A stretch of 64,000 bases of DNA, taken from positions 1,178,001-1,242,000 of the forward strand of contig NZ_CP046606.1 of the NCBI RefSeq assembly GCF_030408355.1, given 5' to 3'. The stretch is from Corynebacterium afermentans subsp. afermentans (GTDB taxonomy: Bacteria > Actinomycetota > Actinomycetes > Mycobacteriales > Mycobacteriaceae). Both the position numbers and the translations under genes were made by a program. The notes under the pieces were generated by a model. That model searched no databases, was not told the DNA's origin, and saw nothing but the letters and a program-made list of their open reading frames with translations. Positions 7,337-15,306 of the stretch are shown here, piece by piece (within the stretch, counting starts at the first letter, position 1; the number at the start of each line of letters is the position of its first letter).

Positions 7337-9025
7337 TCAAGCGGTTAATGCGCCACGATTGAATATTTGCTGGAGTATCTCACGTGGGGTTGCTCCGCCG
7401 AGGACTTGTCGTGGTGTGTCGTTGAGTTCGTCTTGTACCCAGGCGACGTGCTCGGGGGTTACTTCGGCGAAGTCGGTGCCCTTTTTGTAGAAGCGGCGGC
7501 GGATCTCACCGTTGGTGTTCTCGTTGGTCGGCCGCTGCCACGGCGCGTGCGGATCGCAAAAGTACACCTCGCAGCCGTCTTTGATGCGCACACGTGCGGT
7601 TTCAGCCATTTCCACGCCTTGATCCCAGGTGATGGTCTTGAGCTGTTCAGCGTTGAGGTCTTTGACCATCTGCTGGATCGTTGCAATCACCGTCATCGAT
7701 GTGTGTTCGGTGGGCAGATGACCAAGCAGGGTGTAGCGGCTGGTGCGCTCCACCAGGGTAATCAGCGCGCTTTTGCCGCCGGTGCCGATAACAAGATCGC
7801 CTTCCCAGTGCCCGGGGATTGCCCGGTCGTCAGCCTCTGGGCTGCGCTTGGTGATTTCAGCACCTTTGATCCACGGCTTACCGGTGAGCACACCGGCATT
7901 ACGGGGCCGAGCTTTTCGCCGCTTGCCGCCGCGGATGAGCACATCTTGGGTCTTCATCACCGCTTCAAGCTCGGCGCGCAAGCTGCCTTTGCCCTGGATG
8001 TACAAGGCACTGTAGATCGCTTCGTGGGAAATACGCATGCTTTCATCATCGGCGAAAGCATGCTGAAGCCACACACTGATGCGCCCGGGCGACCACCGGC
8101 GGGCAAGACACGTCACCACCACAGCACGAAGTGCCGGGTTGTCGTCAAGCTTGCGCACCTTCGGCCGGTGCGCACGCGCCTTGGCGCCCAGGCCGGCTTG
8201 CCGGGCGTTGTAGTACACCGTGGCCTCACCGTCTTCGCCGGGAACTTCCCACCCGTTGCGGGCGATTTCCCGGCTGATCACGCTATGGTGGCGCCCCAGA
8301 AGTGCTCCGATCTGCCTGGCTGACATTCCCTGGCTGCACCCATGTTGGATCGTCAGGCGGTCTTCATACGACAGTCGGACCCCGCGGCCGACTTTCACAC
8401 GGTCCTCGGCATAGTCGGCAGGCGCGTGGCCTGCCTGTGTTTTCATTGGTGCTGGCACGGAATCAACTTTGCTGTGTGCAGGTGGTTTTACCGTGCAAGC
8501 CTCCGGCGTGTCCGCGCGCTGTGACGCATCACGGTTTCCGCCCGCCTTCTCCTGGCGTGCTTGCTGCACCCAGCGATACACCGAATTCGCAGACCGGTCG
8601 AACGCCGCCGCAACCTCGTCAACCGGCTCACCAGCCAGCACCCGTGCGACCGCGTCAGCTTTCTGCTGCGGGGTGATGCGGGGCTTTTGCTGCAGTTCGG
8701 TGAGCACACCGACTTTCGCCAACCGCTGGTACAACGCCCCTGGTGACATGCCTAACGTCGCAGCCGCATCCGGTACCGACATACCTGAAGCCACCAGCGC
8801 CACCGCCTCGTCGATGAGCTGGTCACGTGCACGTGCCAACGCCTTCTTCGGCGGGAGCACGCCTGCTTGCTTGACCCATTCATAAACCGTGGCCTCTGCC
8901 ACACCGGCCTCACGAGCAATCTCGCCGACATCATCGCCTGCAACAAGCCGCGCCACAGACGCAGCCTTCACATCCTTCGGAGTCCAACGACCAGCCACAA
9001 CAACCTCCAAGTCGAGGTGGCGCAT
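7337..9025 (-). CDS. IS30-family transposase with N-terminal HTH repeats
   Basis: A 562-residue DDE transposase. The catalytic domain (about 395-562) has the IS30 signature D410 (EGDLVIG), D468 (TWDQGVEMA) and E502 (NENTNGEIRRRF), with 33 residues between the last two. Before it lies the usual IS30 HTH (about 215-260, LSYEDRLTIQHGCSQGMSAR, ISREIARNG). The first 160 residues are unusual: three consecutive HTH-like units (AREAGVAEATVYEWVKQ, AATLGMSPGALYQRLAK, AAAFDRSANSVYRWVQQ). A proline-rich linker of about 50 residues separates them from the core. No stop or frameshift is seen, so it is probably active. Confidence 0.93.
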   Translation of the reverse strand: MRHLDLEVVVAGRWTPKDVKAASVARLVAGDDVGEIAREAGVAEATVYEWVKQAGVLPPKKALARARDQLIDEAVALVASGMSVPDAAATLGMSPGALYQRLAKVGVLTELQQKPRITPQQKADAVARVLAGEPVDEVAAAFDRSANSVYRWVQQARQEKAGGNRDASQRADTPEACTVKPPAHSKVDSVPAPMKTQAGHAPADYAEDRVKVGRGVRLSYEDRLTIQHGCSQGMSARQIGALLGRHHSVISREIARNGWEVPGEDGEATVYYNARQAGLGAKARAHRPKVRKLDDNPALRAVVVTCLARRWSPGRISVWLQHAFADDESMRISHEAIYSALYIQGKGSLRAELEAVMKTQDVLIRGGKRRKARPRNAGVLTGKPWIKGAEITKRSPEADDRAIPGHWEGDLVIGTGGKSALITLVERTSRYTLLGHLPTEHTSMTVIATIQQMVKDLNAEQLKTITWDQGVEMAETARVRIKDGCEVYFCDPHAPWQRPTNENTNGEIRRRFYKKGTDFAEVTPEHVAWVQDELNDTPRQVLGGATPREILQQIFNRGALTA

Positions 9026-9060
9026 TCACCCACTGACAACTCCCTCGATTCTGACACGCT

Positions 9061-9087
9061 CCCAGGATGAGCCTCCCAGGGTCTGTG
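9061..9087 (-). repeat. Right terminal inverted repeat of the IS30 element
   Basis: The reverse complement begins CACAGACCCTGGGAGGC and ends CCTGGG. It lies about 35 bases upstream of the transposase start, so the transposase promoter must lie in or near it. Confidence 0.85.
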
Positions 9088-9134
9088 AGGCAGGCCAGCC
9101 GGGGGGAGCCGGGCAGCCGGGGCAGCCGAGGAGC

Positions 9135-10586
9135 TTACAGGCCGGAAGCCTGCTTCACGGCACCCTCGATGGCGTCGGCCTGCGCAGCGTCGACAGCCTT
9201 GGCGGAAAGGGCCTCGACCGCCTGGTCCGCCTCACCCTCGCCGACGCGGACAACGGTGATCTCCACCTTGTCGCCGGCGGCACCGCGAACTGCATTTTCG
9301 AAGGCATTGTCGTCGCCGGCGTCTGCCGTGCCAGTGGTAACCAGGACGATGCGGGTTTTCGCATCCCCGGTGCCATAGGCACCCGCGGCGGCTTCAACTG
9401 CCTGGCGGGTCTGGGGCACACCACCGGTGAGGAAGCGGCGCACTGCCACGGCAACGGAGTCGGCATCGGGGGAGACCGTGATGTTCTGGCGATAGCCCAC
9501 CACAACACCCGGGTTTAGCGGCGAAGAGTAGTTCCACAGTCCGACCTGCTTGCCCTGGGCGCCGAGCTCGAGCGCGGCGTTCGCGATTGCGTCCTTCGCT
9601 GGCTGGATGTACGGGCTCATCGCGTCGGAGGTGTCCAGGAGGAACAGGGTGTTCTCGGGCTGCAGGGCGGCGGCGTTGGAACCGGCTTCGTCCGCCGCCT
9701 TGTCCGCATCCGCGGCGTTTTGGGGGTCGCTGTCCTCCTTTTCGTCCGCGGTGATGGCCTCGCCGCCAGCGGGCAGGGCTGCGGCCCAGACCAGGTCGGA
9801 GACGGCCGGCTGGTCCTTAGCAGAGCCGTCGAAGTGCTCGGAGGCGAATCGGGCGAAGTCCTGGCCGGCGCGGGCCTGGTTCTCGTCGACCTTGTCGTTC
9901 TGGTTCAGCGGGAACGCGGTGTAGACAGCGTCAGCGCCGACCGGGGTGAACTTCAGGCCCTCCGGCACGGCATCCTCGGCGGTGGCGAGGTACTCGCCGG
10001 CGTCGGCGTTGAGCTCTGATGCGCTGGCGATGCGCTGGTCGGTCAGTGCCTGCACGGCGTCGTTGCCGTTGCCGACCACCTGAGACGCCACCAGCGCCGA
10101 GGCGGCGGATTCCTCGGCGACGGCGAAGCGGAGTTTATCCGCAGTCAGGTCCTCGAACTTGATTTCGTCCTTGCCTGCCACGCCGACGGCTTCGCTGTAC
10201 GCGGGCTGCGCATCTGACACGGCGGGGGTGCGGCCGGCGCTATCCAACGACTGGTGCGTCACCGCCGTGTTCGGCGCGACAAAAACTGCGGCGTCAGCGA
10301 CGGAATCCACCAGCTGGGGCTTCACGCAGTAGTCGCGGACGACGGGGGAGGACGCACCGTAGGCGTCGACAAGCGATTGGCCCGCCCCCTTGTCGGAGGC
10401 CGCAACAGGAAGCATCAGCTCGCCCGCAACGCAGTCCTCCGGCTGCGCCGCAGCACTGTCGGCGTCATCCCCGCGCGTAGACAGCCACCAGATAACGGCC
10501 GCTGCGATCAGGGCCAGCACCACCAGTAAGGCAATGAGCTCTCCGGATAGCCTGTAGTTGTTTTTGCCGCTTGCGTGCTTCGCCAC
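9135..10586 (-). CDS. Membrane-anchored protein with substrate-binding-like and VWA domains
   Basis: A 483-residue protein with a basic N-terminus, one transmembrane helix (about residues 16-36, LIALLVVLALIAAAVIWWL) and a large extracellular part. Residues about 50-280 resemble a periplasmic-binding-type domain and hold two cysteines (EDCVAG, RDYCVKP) that could form a disulfide. Residues about 310-480 are a von Willebrand A domain. Its metal-site motif reads DTSDAMS, so the fifth position of DxSxS is Ala, and metal binding is uncertain. This two-domain layout recurs in actinobacteria and has no assigned function. The start is GTG. It lies 48 bases after the 285-aa gene and may be the last gene of that operon. 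Confidence 0.82.
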   Translation of the reverse strand: MAKHASGKNNYRLSGELIALLVVLALIAAAVIWWLSTRGDDADSAAAQPEDCVAGELMLPVAASDKGAGQSLVDAYGASSPVVRDYCVKPQLVDSVADAAVFVAPNTAVTHQSLDSAGRTPAVSDAQPAYSEAVGVAGKDEIKFEDLTADKLRFAVAEESAASALVASQVVGNGNDAVQALTDQRIASASELNADAGEYLATAEDAVPEGLKFTPVGADAVYTAFPLNQNDKVDENQARAGQDFARFASEHFDGSAKDQPAVSDLVWAAALPAGGEAITADEKEDSDPQNAADADKAADEAGSNAAALQPENTLFLLDTSDAMSPYIQPAKDAIANAALELGAQGKQVGLWNYSSPLNPGVVVGYRQNITVSPDADSVAVAVRRFLTGGVPQTRQAVEAAAGAYGTGDAKTRIVLVTTGTADAGDDNAFENAVRGAAGDKVEITVVRVGEGEADQAVEALSAKAVDAAQADAIEGAVKQASGL

Positions 10587-10634
10587 CGGAATCGCCGCCT
10601 TTATCGATCGAACGAGTGAAAATCGTCTTCGAGT

Positions 10635-11492
10635 CTAGCCGTCATAGGCGGCGTCGATGACCGCGACAAGCCGCTGGCGCAGCGGTTGTGTGCGGCGGCT
10701 GAGTTCGCGCTGGCGGGCGACGTACTCGGCCTTGCCCTCAGGCGTTTCCACGGCCACAACACCGAAGCCCAAACCCCGGCAGTCGTACGGGGAGGCCTCC
10801 ATGTCCAGCCTGCGGGCGTCGGCAGCGAGCTCGAAACAATCCATGAGCAGCTCGCCTGGAACTAAAGGTCCGAGCTTCATCGCCCACTTGTACAGGTCCA
10901 TGCTCACGTGCACGCATCCTGCCTGGTCGTTGTCCGCCTGCCCTTCGCGGGTGAGCACGGTGAGGTTCAGCGGCCGCGCTGCGGGGGTGAAAAAGCGGAA
11001 AGCGTCGAAATGGGTGCACTTCACGTTGTGCGACTCGACTACCTTGTTCGTGCCCTCAGCCCCGAGCCGCAACGGCAGGCTGTGGCGTGGGTTGTCGGTG
11101 CGGTACACCATTGCCCATTCATGCATGCCGAAGCAGTCGAAATGGGCTTCTCGCTTATCGACGGACCGAAGGATCGCCGCCGCCTCCTCCACGTCGTGGC
11201 GGCGGTGGGAGAGAAACCTTTGGACGTCGACAAGCACTGTGTCTTCGTCGCAGACGTAATCGCGCCAACCGGCGTGGGGGAGCGAGGAGGCGTCTTCGAG
11301 CGCGACACCGACACCCGGGTGCCACCGCTTCAGGTGGGCGGGGCGCTGCGGGTAATAGTCGAAGAGGAAGTCCCACACGGGGTGGTACTGGCCGCGCGCC
11401 CGGCGCGCCACCCTCGGTGCGGTCCACCGCTCGGCGCGGGCGGCGTGTGCCTTCATGCGAGGCAGGTATTCCTCGGGCGCGAGCACCTGCAT
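10635..11492 (-). CDS. Conserved actinobacterial protein (often labelled 3-methyladenine DNA glycosylase)
   Basis: A 285-residue soluble protein. I recognise it as the conserved family that databases often name 3-methyladenine DNA glycosylase, but I see no helix-hairpin-helix or other glycosylase motif, so I would not rely on that name. Conserved-looking stretches are QYHPVWDFLFDYYPQRP, FDCFGMHEWAMVY and HVSMDLYKWAMKLGPL, rich in aromatic and histidine residues. Its ATG overlaps the stop of the upstream CBS-domain gene by one base (TAATG), so it is the third gene of a coupled operon. Confidence 0.6.
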   Translation of the reverse strand: MQVLAPEEYLPRMKAHAARAERWTAPRVARRARGQYHPVWDFLFDYYPQRPAHLKRWHPGVGVALEDASSLPHAGWRDYVCDEDTVLVDVQRFLSHRRHDVEEAAAILRSVDKREAHFDCFGMHEWAMVYRTDNPRHSLPLRLGAEGTNKVVESHNVKCTHFDAFRFFTPAARPLNLTVLTREGQADNDQAGCVHVSMDLYKWAMKLGPLVPGELLMDCFELAADARRLDMEASPYDCRGLGFGVVAVETPEGKAEYVARQRELSRRTQPLRQRLVAVIDAAYDG

Positions 11493-12544
11493 TATTCGCC
11501 CTCGTGCGTCCAGTCGGAGACCGTGCCCACGTACTCCTCGATGAGGTCCTCCAGGGCGACCACGCCGACAAGCTTGCCGTTGTCGTGCACCTCTGCCATG
11601 TGCGCGGAGCGGCGGTGCAGCTGGGCGAGGGCGTCGTCCATGGACTGGGTGGCCTCGACAGTGCTCAGCGGACGGATGCGCTTAAGTGAGACCCGCGGGT
11701 CGCCCTGCGGGAACTCCATGAGGTCGAGGATGTCTTTGACGTGGACGTAGCCCGCCAGCGAGCTGGCGTCGATGCGGACGGGGAAGCGGGAATAGCCGGT
11801 GTCTTGCACCGCTTGTTCGATGACGGAGAGGCGGATGCCGCGTGGGTCGTACGGGATGGCGGTGACCTGTGCGAGGGGAATCATGGCTTCCTTCAGCTGG
11901 CGGGAATCCTGGCGCAGCGCCTTGGCCAGGCGCACCGTCTCTTCGGCATCCAGGAGGCCCTCCTCGCGCGATTCCTGAATCATGGTGGCCAGCTGCTCCT
12001 GATCCACGGTGGACTCCAGCTCATCGCGCTGCTCGATGCCGAACAGCTGCAGGGTTTTGCGCGCAACCCAGTTGAGGAACTCCAGCAGGGGTCGCGTGAG
12101 CTTCATCCACAGCGTCATCGCCGGCGTCAGCCACATGGCCATGCTCTCCGGGCCCGCAATAGCCAAGTTTTTCGGCACCATCTCACCGAAGAGGATGTGC
12201 AGAAACGAAATGATAAGCAGGGCGATGACGAAGGCGACCGGGTGCAGCAGGTCAGCGGGCATGCCCAGGGCCGTAAAGGGAGCCTCGATGTAGGAAGCGA
12301 TGGCGGGCTCGGCCACCTTGCCCAGAATCAGCGACGCCACGGTGATGCCGAACTGCGCGCCGGCGAGGTAGATCGAAAGGTGCTCGGTAGCGTAGAGCAC
12401 GCCCTCAGCCTTGGTTTTGCCCTGCGCAACCAGGGACTCCAGGCGGTCCTTTCGCGAGGAGACTAGCGCGAACTCGACGGCCACGAAAAACGCGTTGGCG
12501 GCGAGCAGCGCGACGATCAGTAGGACAGCTAACCAGATACTCAC
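11492..12544 (-). CDS. CNNM/CorC-type membrane protein with CBS domains (smaller paralogue)
   Basis: A 350-residue membrane protein of the CNNM/HlyC-CorC family. It has a DUF21 transmembrane domain (about 1-190, with FFVAVEFALVSSRKDRLE and FGITVASLILG) and a pair of CBS domains (about 210-340). There is no C-terminal CorC/HlyC transporter-associated domain; the protein ends soon after the second CBS (LEDLIEEYVG). Family members take part in magnesium or cobalt export/homeostasis, which is inferred here. It overlaps the larger upstream paralogue by 4 bases (ATGA). Confidence 0.88.
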   Translation of the reverse strand: MSIWLAVLLIVALLAANAFFVAVEFALVSSRKDRLESLVAQGKTKAEGVLYATEHLSIYLAGAQFGITVASLILGKVAEPAIASYIEAPFTALGMPADLLHPVAFVIALLIISFLHILFGEMVPKNLAIAGPESMAMWLTPAMTLWMKLTRPLLEFLNWVARKTLQLFGIEQRDELESTVDQEQLATMIQESREEGLLDAEETVRLAKALRQDSRQLKEAMIPLAQVTAIPYDPRGIRLSVIEQAVQDTGYSRFPVRIDASSLAGYVHVKDILDLMEFPQGDPRVSLKRIRPLSTVEATQSMDDALAQLHRRSAHMAEVHDNGKLVGVVALEDLIEEYVGTVSDWTHEGE

Positions 12545-13935
12545 TTGGTATCCACCGCCTCTCCTGCATCTTGCTCTGGAGGAATAGGTCGCAGCAGTGC
12601 GCGGTCGATGCGGCGGCCGTCCATCTCGGAGACCTGCGCGAGCCAGTTGCCGGCGCCGCCGGACTGCAGCTCCTCCTTGAAGTTCGCCGCGGAAGCAGTG
12701 CGCAGCACAACCTCGTCACCAAGCTCGGGGATGCGCCCCAGCGTGGCCATGATCAGCCCGCCGAGGGTTTCGTAGGGGCCGTCCACGGCTGCGAAACCGG
12801 TGCGTTCCTCCAACTCGTCCAAGCGCACCAATCCTGCGACCTCCCAGGACGTGCCGAAGCGGGTGAAGTCCTTTTCGCTTTCCCGGTCGTCGTACTCGTC
12901 GTAGACCTCACCAAGGATTTCCTCGACGAGGTCCTCGATGGTCACCAACCCCTGGGTACCGCCGTACTCGTCCGCCACCAGCACTACCTGGGATCCGGCG
13001 GAGCGGACGCGGTTGAGCACGGAGTCGCCGTCGAGTGTGCCCGGCACGAACGGCACACGACGGGCAAGGGAGGCCAGCCTCGTTGTGGAACGCAACTCGT
13101 GCGGAACCGAAAAGGCGTCTTTGATGTGGACCACGCCGAGGGTGTCGTCCAAGTCGCCGCGGCGTACCGGGAAGCGGGAGTGGCCGGTTTCGCGCGCGAG
13201 GGTGATCAGGTCCGCGACCGTCTCGTCCGCATCCAAGGAGTCGATGGTGGAGCGCGGCGTCATCACCTCTTCGGCGGTGGTCTCGCCGAAGCGAAGCGAG
13301 CGGTCGATCACCGCCGCTGTCGCCGCGTCCAGGCCACCCGCCTCAGCGGAGTTGCGCACCATCGCCCCCAACTCCTGGGAGGAACGGGCGGAGGCGAGCT
13401 CGTCGGCAGGCTCGATGCCCATCTTGCGCACGACCCAGTTCGCGGCGGTGTTGAGAAACAGGATGAACGGCTTGGTTGCCGTGTTGAAGTAGTGCACCGG
13501 GCGCACCACACCGCGGGCCGTGTTCAGCGGGTCCGTGATAGCGACGTTTTTCGGCACCAACTCGCCGAAGACCATGGACAAAAACGTCGCCACAACCAGA
13601 GCGAGGACGAGCGCGACGGTGGTGGATGCGTTCGCGGAAAGACCGACAAGTTCCAGCGCCGGAGTAAAGAACTTGCCCAGCACCGGCTCCGCCAGGAAAC
13701 CGGCGGCGAGGGTGGTCACCGTAATACCCAGCTGCGCGCCGGAAAGGACGAACGAGAGATTTGCATGGTCGCGCGCAATCGCACGCGCCGTGCCGTCGCC
13801 GCGCTCTTTGACGTGAGTTTCAATCGTGGACCGCTCTAGGCCGGTCATGGCAAATTCGATTGCGACGAAAAGCCCGGTCGACGCCGTGAGCACCACGAAC
13901 GCCAGCAGGGCGAGAATGGATAAGAATATGTCCAT
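12541..13935 (-). CDS. CNNM/CorC-type membrane protein with CBS and CorC-HlyC domains
   Basis: A 464-residue member of the same family as the following gene, with the full layout: DUF21 membrane domain (about 1-200, GLFVAIEFAMTGLERS, LGITVTTLAAG), a CBS pair (about 215-345, MTPRSTIDSLDADE, LVADEYGGTQGLVTIEDLVE) and a C-terminal CorC/HlyC domain (about 360-440). Side-by-side paralogues of different length suggest a heteromeric membrane complex, an inference. corA lies about 3.5 kb away in the same orientation, so divalent-metal functions cluster here. Confidence 0.9.
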   Translation of the reverse strand: MDIFLSILALLAFVVLTASTGLFVAIEFAMTGLERSTIETHVKERGDGTARAIARDHANLSFVLSGAQLGITVTTLAAGFLAEPVLGKFFTPALELVGLSANASTTVALVLALVVATFLSMVFGELVPKNVAITDPLNTARGVVRPVHYFNTATKPFILFLNTAANWVVRKMGIEPADELASARSSQELGAMVRNSAEAGGLDAATAAVIDRSLRFGETTAEEVMTPRSTIDSLDADETVADLITLARETGHSRFPVRRGDLDDTLGVVHIKDAFSVPHELRSTTRLASLARRVPFVPGTLDGDSVLNRVRSAGSQVVLVADEYGGTQGLVTIEDLVEEILGEVYDEYDDRESEKDFTRFGTSWEVAGLVRLDELEERTGFAAVDGPYETLGGLIMATLGRIPELGDEVVLRTASAANFKEELQSGGAGNWLAQVSEMDGRRIDRALLRPIPPEQDAGEAVDTK

Positions 13936-13952
13936 GGATGGTGGTCTGTGCC

Positions 13953-15263
13953 TTAGCGGCCGTTGCTCCTTCGACTTCGGTCTGAGCGGCGAGTGCGGCT
14001 GCGGTTGTTTCCGCCGCCGCGGTTAGCATTGCGGCTCCGGTTGCCGGAGGCAGCGGGCTTGTTGGTCCGCCGGGGCTGGCCCGGCGGAGGAAGTGGCGCG
14101 CCTTCCGGTTTGCGTGCACCGGTGATTGTAACCAAGGAATCCGACAGCGGAGCCACCCGAACCTCGGGTGCGTTAACGCCAGCCTTGCGCAAAAGCTGCG
14201 CAACTTCCTTGGTTTGGTCGTCCATCACGAGTGTGACCACGGTGCCGGACGTGCCCGCGCGCGCCGTGCGGCCGGCTCGGTGCAGGTACGCCTTGTGCTC
14301 CGCGGGCGGGTCAACGTGCACGACCAGGGAGACGTCGTCGACGTCGATGCCGCGCGCGGCGATATCTGTCGCAACCAACACCGCGGTGGAGCCGTCGGCG
14401 AAGCCCTCCAGTGCGCGGGTACGCGCACCCTGGCCCTTGTCGCCGTGCAGGCCCTGGGCCTGGATGCCAGCGCGGCGCAGTTTCTTCACCTGGCGGTCCA
14501 CACCGTGCTTCGTGCGCATAAACATGATCGTCTTGCCCTCACGCGCGGCGATCTGCAGGGCGATCTCGTTGCGCTCCTCGCGGCCGCCCACCAGGAGGCG
14601 GTAGTGGTCCATCGTGTCCACCGCGGCCTGCACTGGGGCGGTGGAGTGGGTCACGGGATCGTGCATGTAGCGGGTGATGAGCTTTTCCACGTCCCCGTCG
14701 AGGGTGGCGGAAAACAGCAGTCGCTGGCCGTCTTTCGGTGTGCGGTCCAAAAGCTTGCGCACCTGCGGCAAAAAGCCCATGTCCGCCATCTGATCTGCCT
14801 CGTCGAGCGCGGTGATCTCCACGGCGTCGAAGAAGAGTTTTTTCTGGTTGATCAGGTCCTCGGCCCGGCCGGGGGTGGCCACCAGCAGGTCCACCGGAGA
14901 GGCAAGGGCGCGGATGTGGTGGTTGATGTTCACTCCGCCCACGACGTCGAGCACGCGCAGACCCAGCGCGGCCGCCGGGTCGTCGAGGCGCTCGCGGATC
15001 TGGGCGGCAAGCTCACGCGTCGGCGCCAGCACCAGCCCGCGCGGGTGGCCCGGGGAGCTCGGCGCGCTGGCGAGGCGCGCCAGCATGGGCAGGCCGAACG
15101 TGAAGGTCTTGCCGGAGCCTGTCGGTCCGCGGCCGAGCACGTCCTGGCCGGCGAGCGCGTCGGGGATCGCCGCCTTTTGGATGGGGAAGGGCTCGGTGAT
15201 GCCCTGCTTGCTCAAGACGTTGACAATGGCCCGGGGCAAACCGAGGTCGGCGAAAGTAGTCAT
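13953..15263 (-). CDS. DEAD-box ATP-dependent RNA helicase
   Basis: A 436-residue DEAD-box helicase. Motifs in order are the Q motif (TEPFPIQKAAIP), motif I GPTGSGKT, motif Ia PTRELAAQI, motif II as DEAD (ALDEADQMADMGFLPQ), motif III SAT, and motif VI HRAGRTAR. After residue about 375 comes a basic Arg/Asn/Gly-rich tail typical of RhlE/CsdA-type proteins, which adds nonspecific RNA binding. It probably acts in ribosome assembly or mRNA turnover. A TAGACT box sits 7 bases before the ATG, so the transcript is probably leaderless. Confidence 0.93.
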   Translation of the reverse strand: MTTFADLGLPRAIVNVLSKQGITEPFPIQKAAIPDALAGQDVLGRGPTGSGKTFTFGLPMLARLASAPSSPGHPRGLVLAPTRELAAQIRERLDDPAAALGLRVLDVVGGVNINHHIRALASPVDLLVATPGRAEDLINQKKLFFDAVEITALDEADQMADMGFLPQVRKLLDRTPKDGQRLLFSATLDGDVEKLITRYMHDPVTHSTAPVQAAVDTMDHYRLLVGGREERNEIALQIAAREGKTIMFMRTKHGVDRQVKKLRRAGIQAQGLHGDKGQGARTRALEGFADGSTAVLVATDIAARGIDVDDVSLVVHVDPPAEHKAYLHRAGRTARAGTSGTVVTLVMDDQTKEVAQLLRKAGVNAPEVRVAPLSDSLVTITGARKPEGAPLPPPGQPRRTNKPAASGNRSRNANRGGGNNRSRTRRSDRSRRSNGR

Positions 15264-15270
15264 TCGGTGC

Positions 15271-15276
15271 AGTCTA
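15271..15276 (-). promoter_or_regulatory. -10 box of leaderless DEAD-box helicase transcript
   Basis: TAGACT on the minus strand, 7 bases before the ATG, with no Shine-Dalgarno between them. Confidence 0.5.
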
Positions 15277-15306
15277 CGCGGTCAGGGGTACCCGGGAAAA
15301 GCCGAG

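Larger units (their letters stand above)
7296..9087 (-). mobile_element. IS30-family insertion sequence, complete
   Basis: An element of about 1.8 kb bounded by 27-bp imperfect inverted repeats that share the core ACCCTGGGAGGC and a second CCTGGG. It contains one intact transposase gene. It is longer than a standard 1.0-1.3 kb IS30 element because the transposase has a long N-terminal helix-turn-helix extension. I see no clear target-site duplication; flanking trinucleotides differ. It lies between the merR terminator and the VWA gene and breaks neither. Confidence 0.88.

Noticed and set aside
7367..8323. Long open frame opposite the IS30 transposase
   Set aside because: It is an antisense shadow in GC-rich DNA: no recognisable domain, while the minus-strand frame has a full DDE transposase.
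10635..11492. Accepting the common label 3-methyladenine DNA glycosylase as a function
   Set aside because: No glycosylase motif is visible, so the label is reported only as a database habit.
12571..13839. 422-codon open frame opposite the larger CNNM/CBS gene
   Set aside because: Its composition is rich in Arg, Gly, His and Val with no motif; it mirrors the codon pattern of the real gene.
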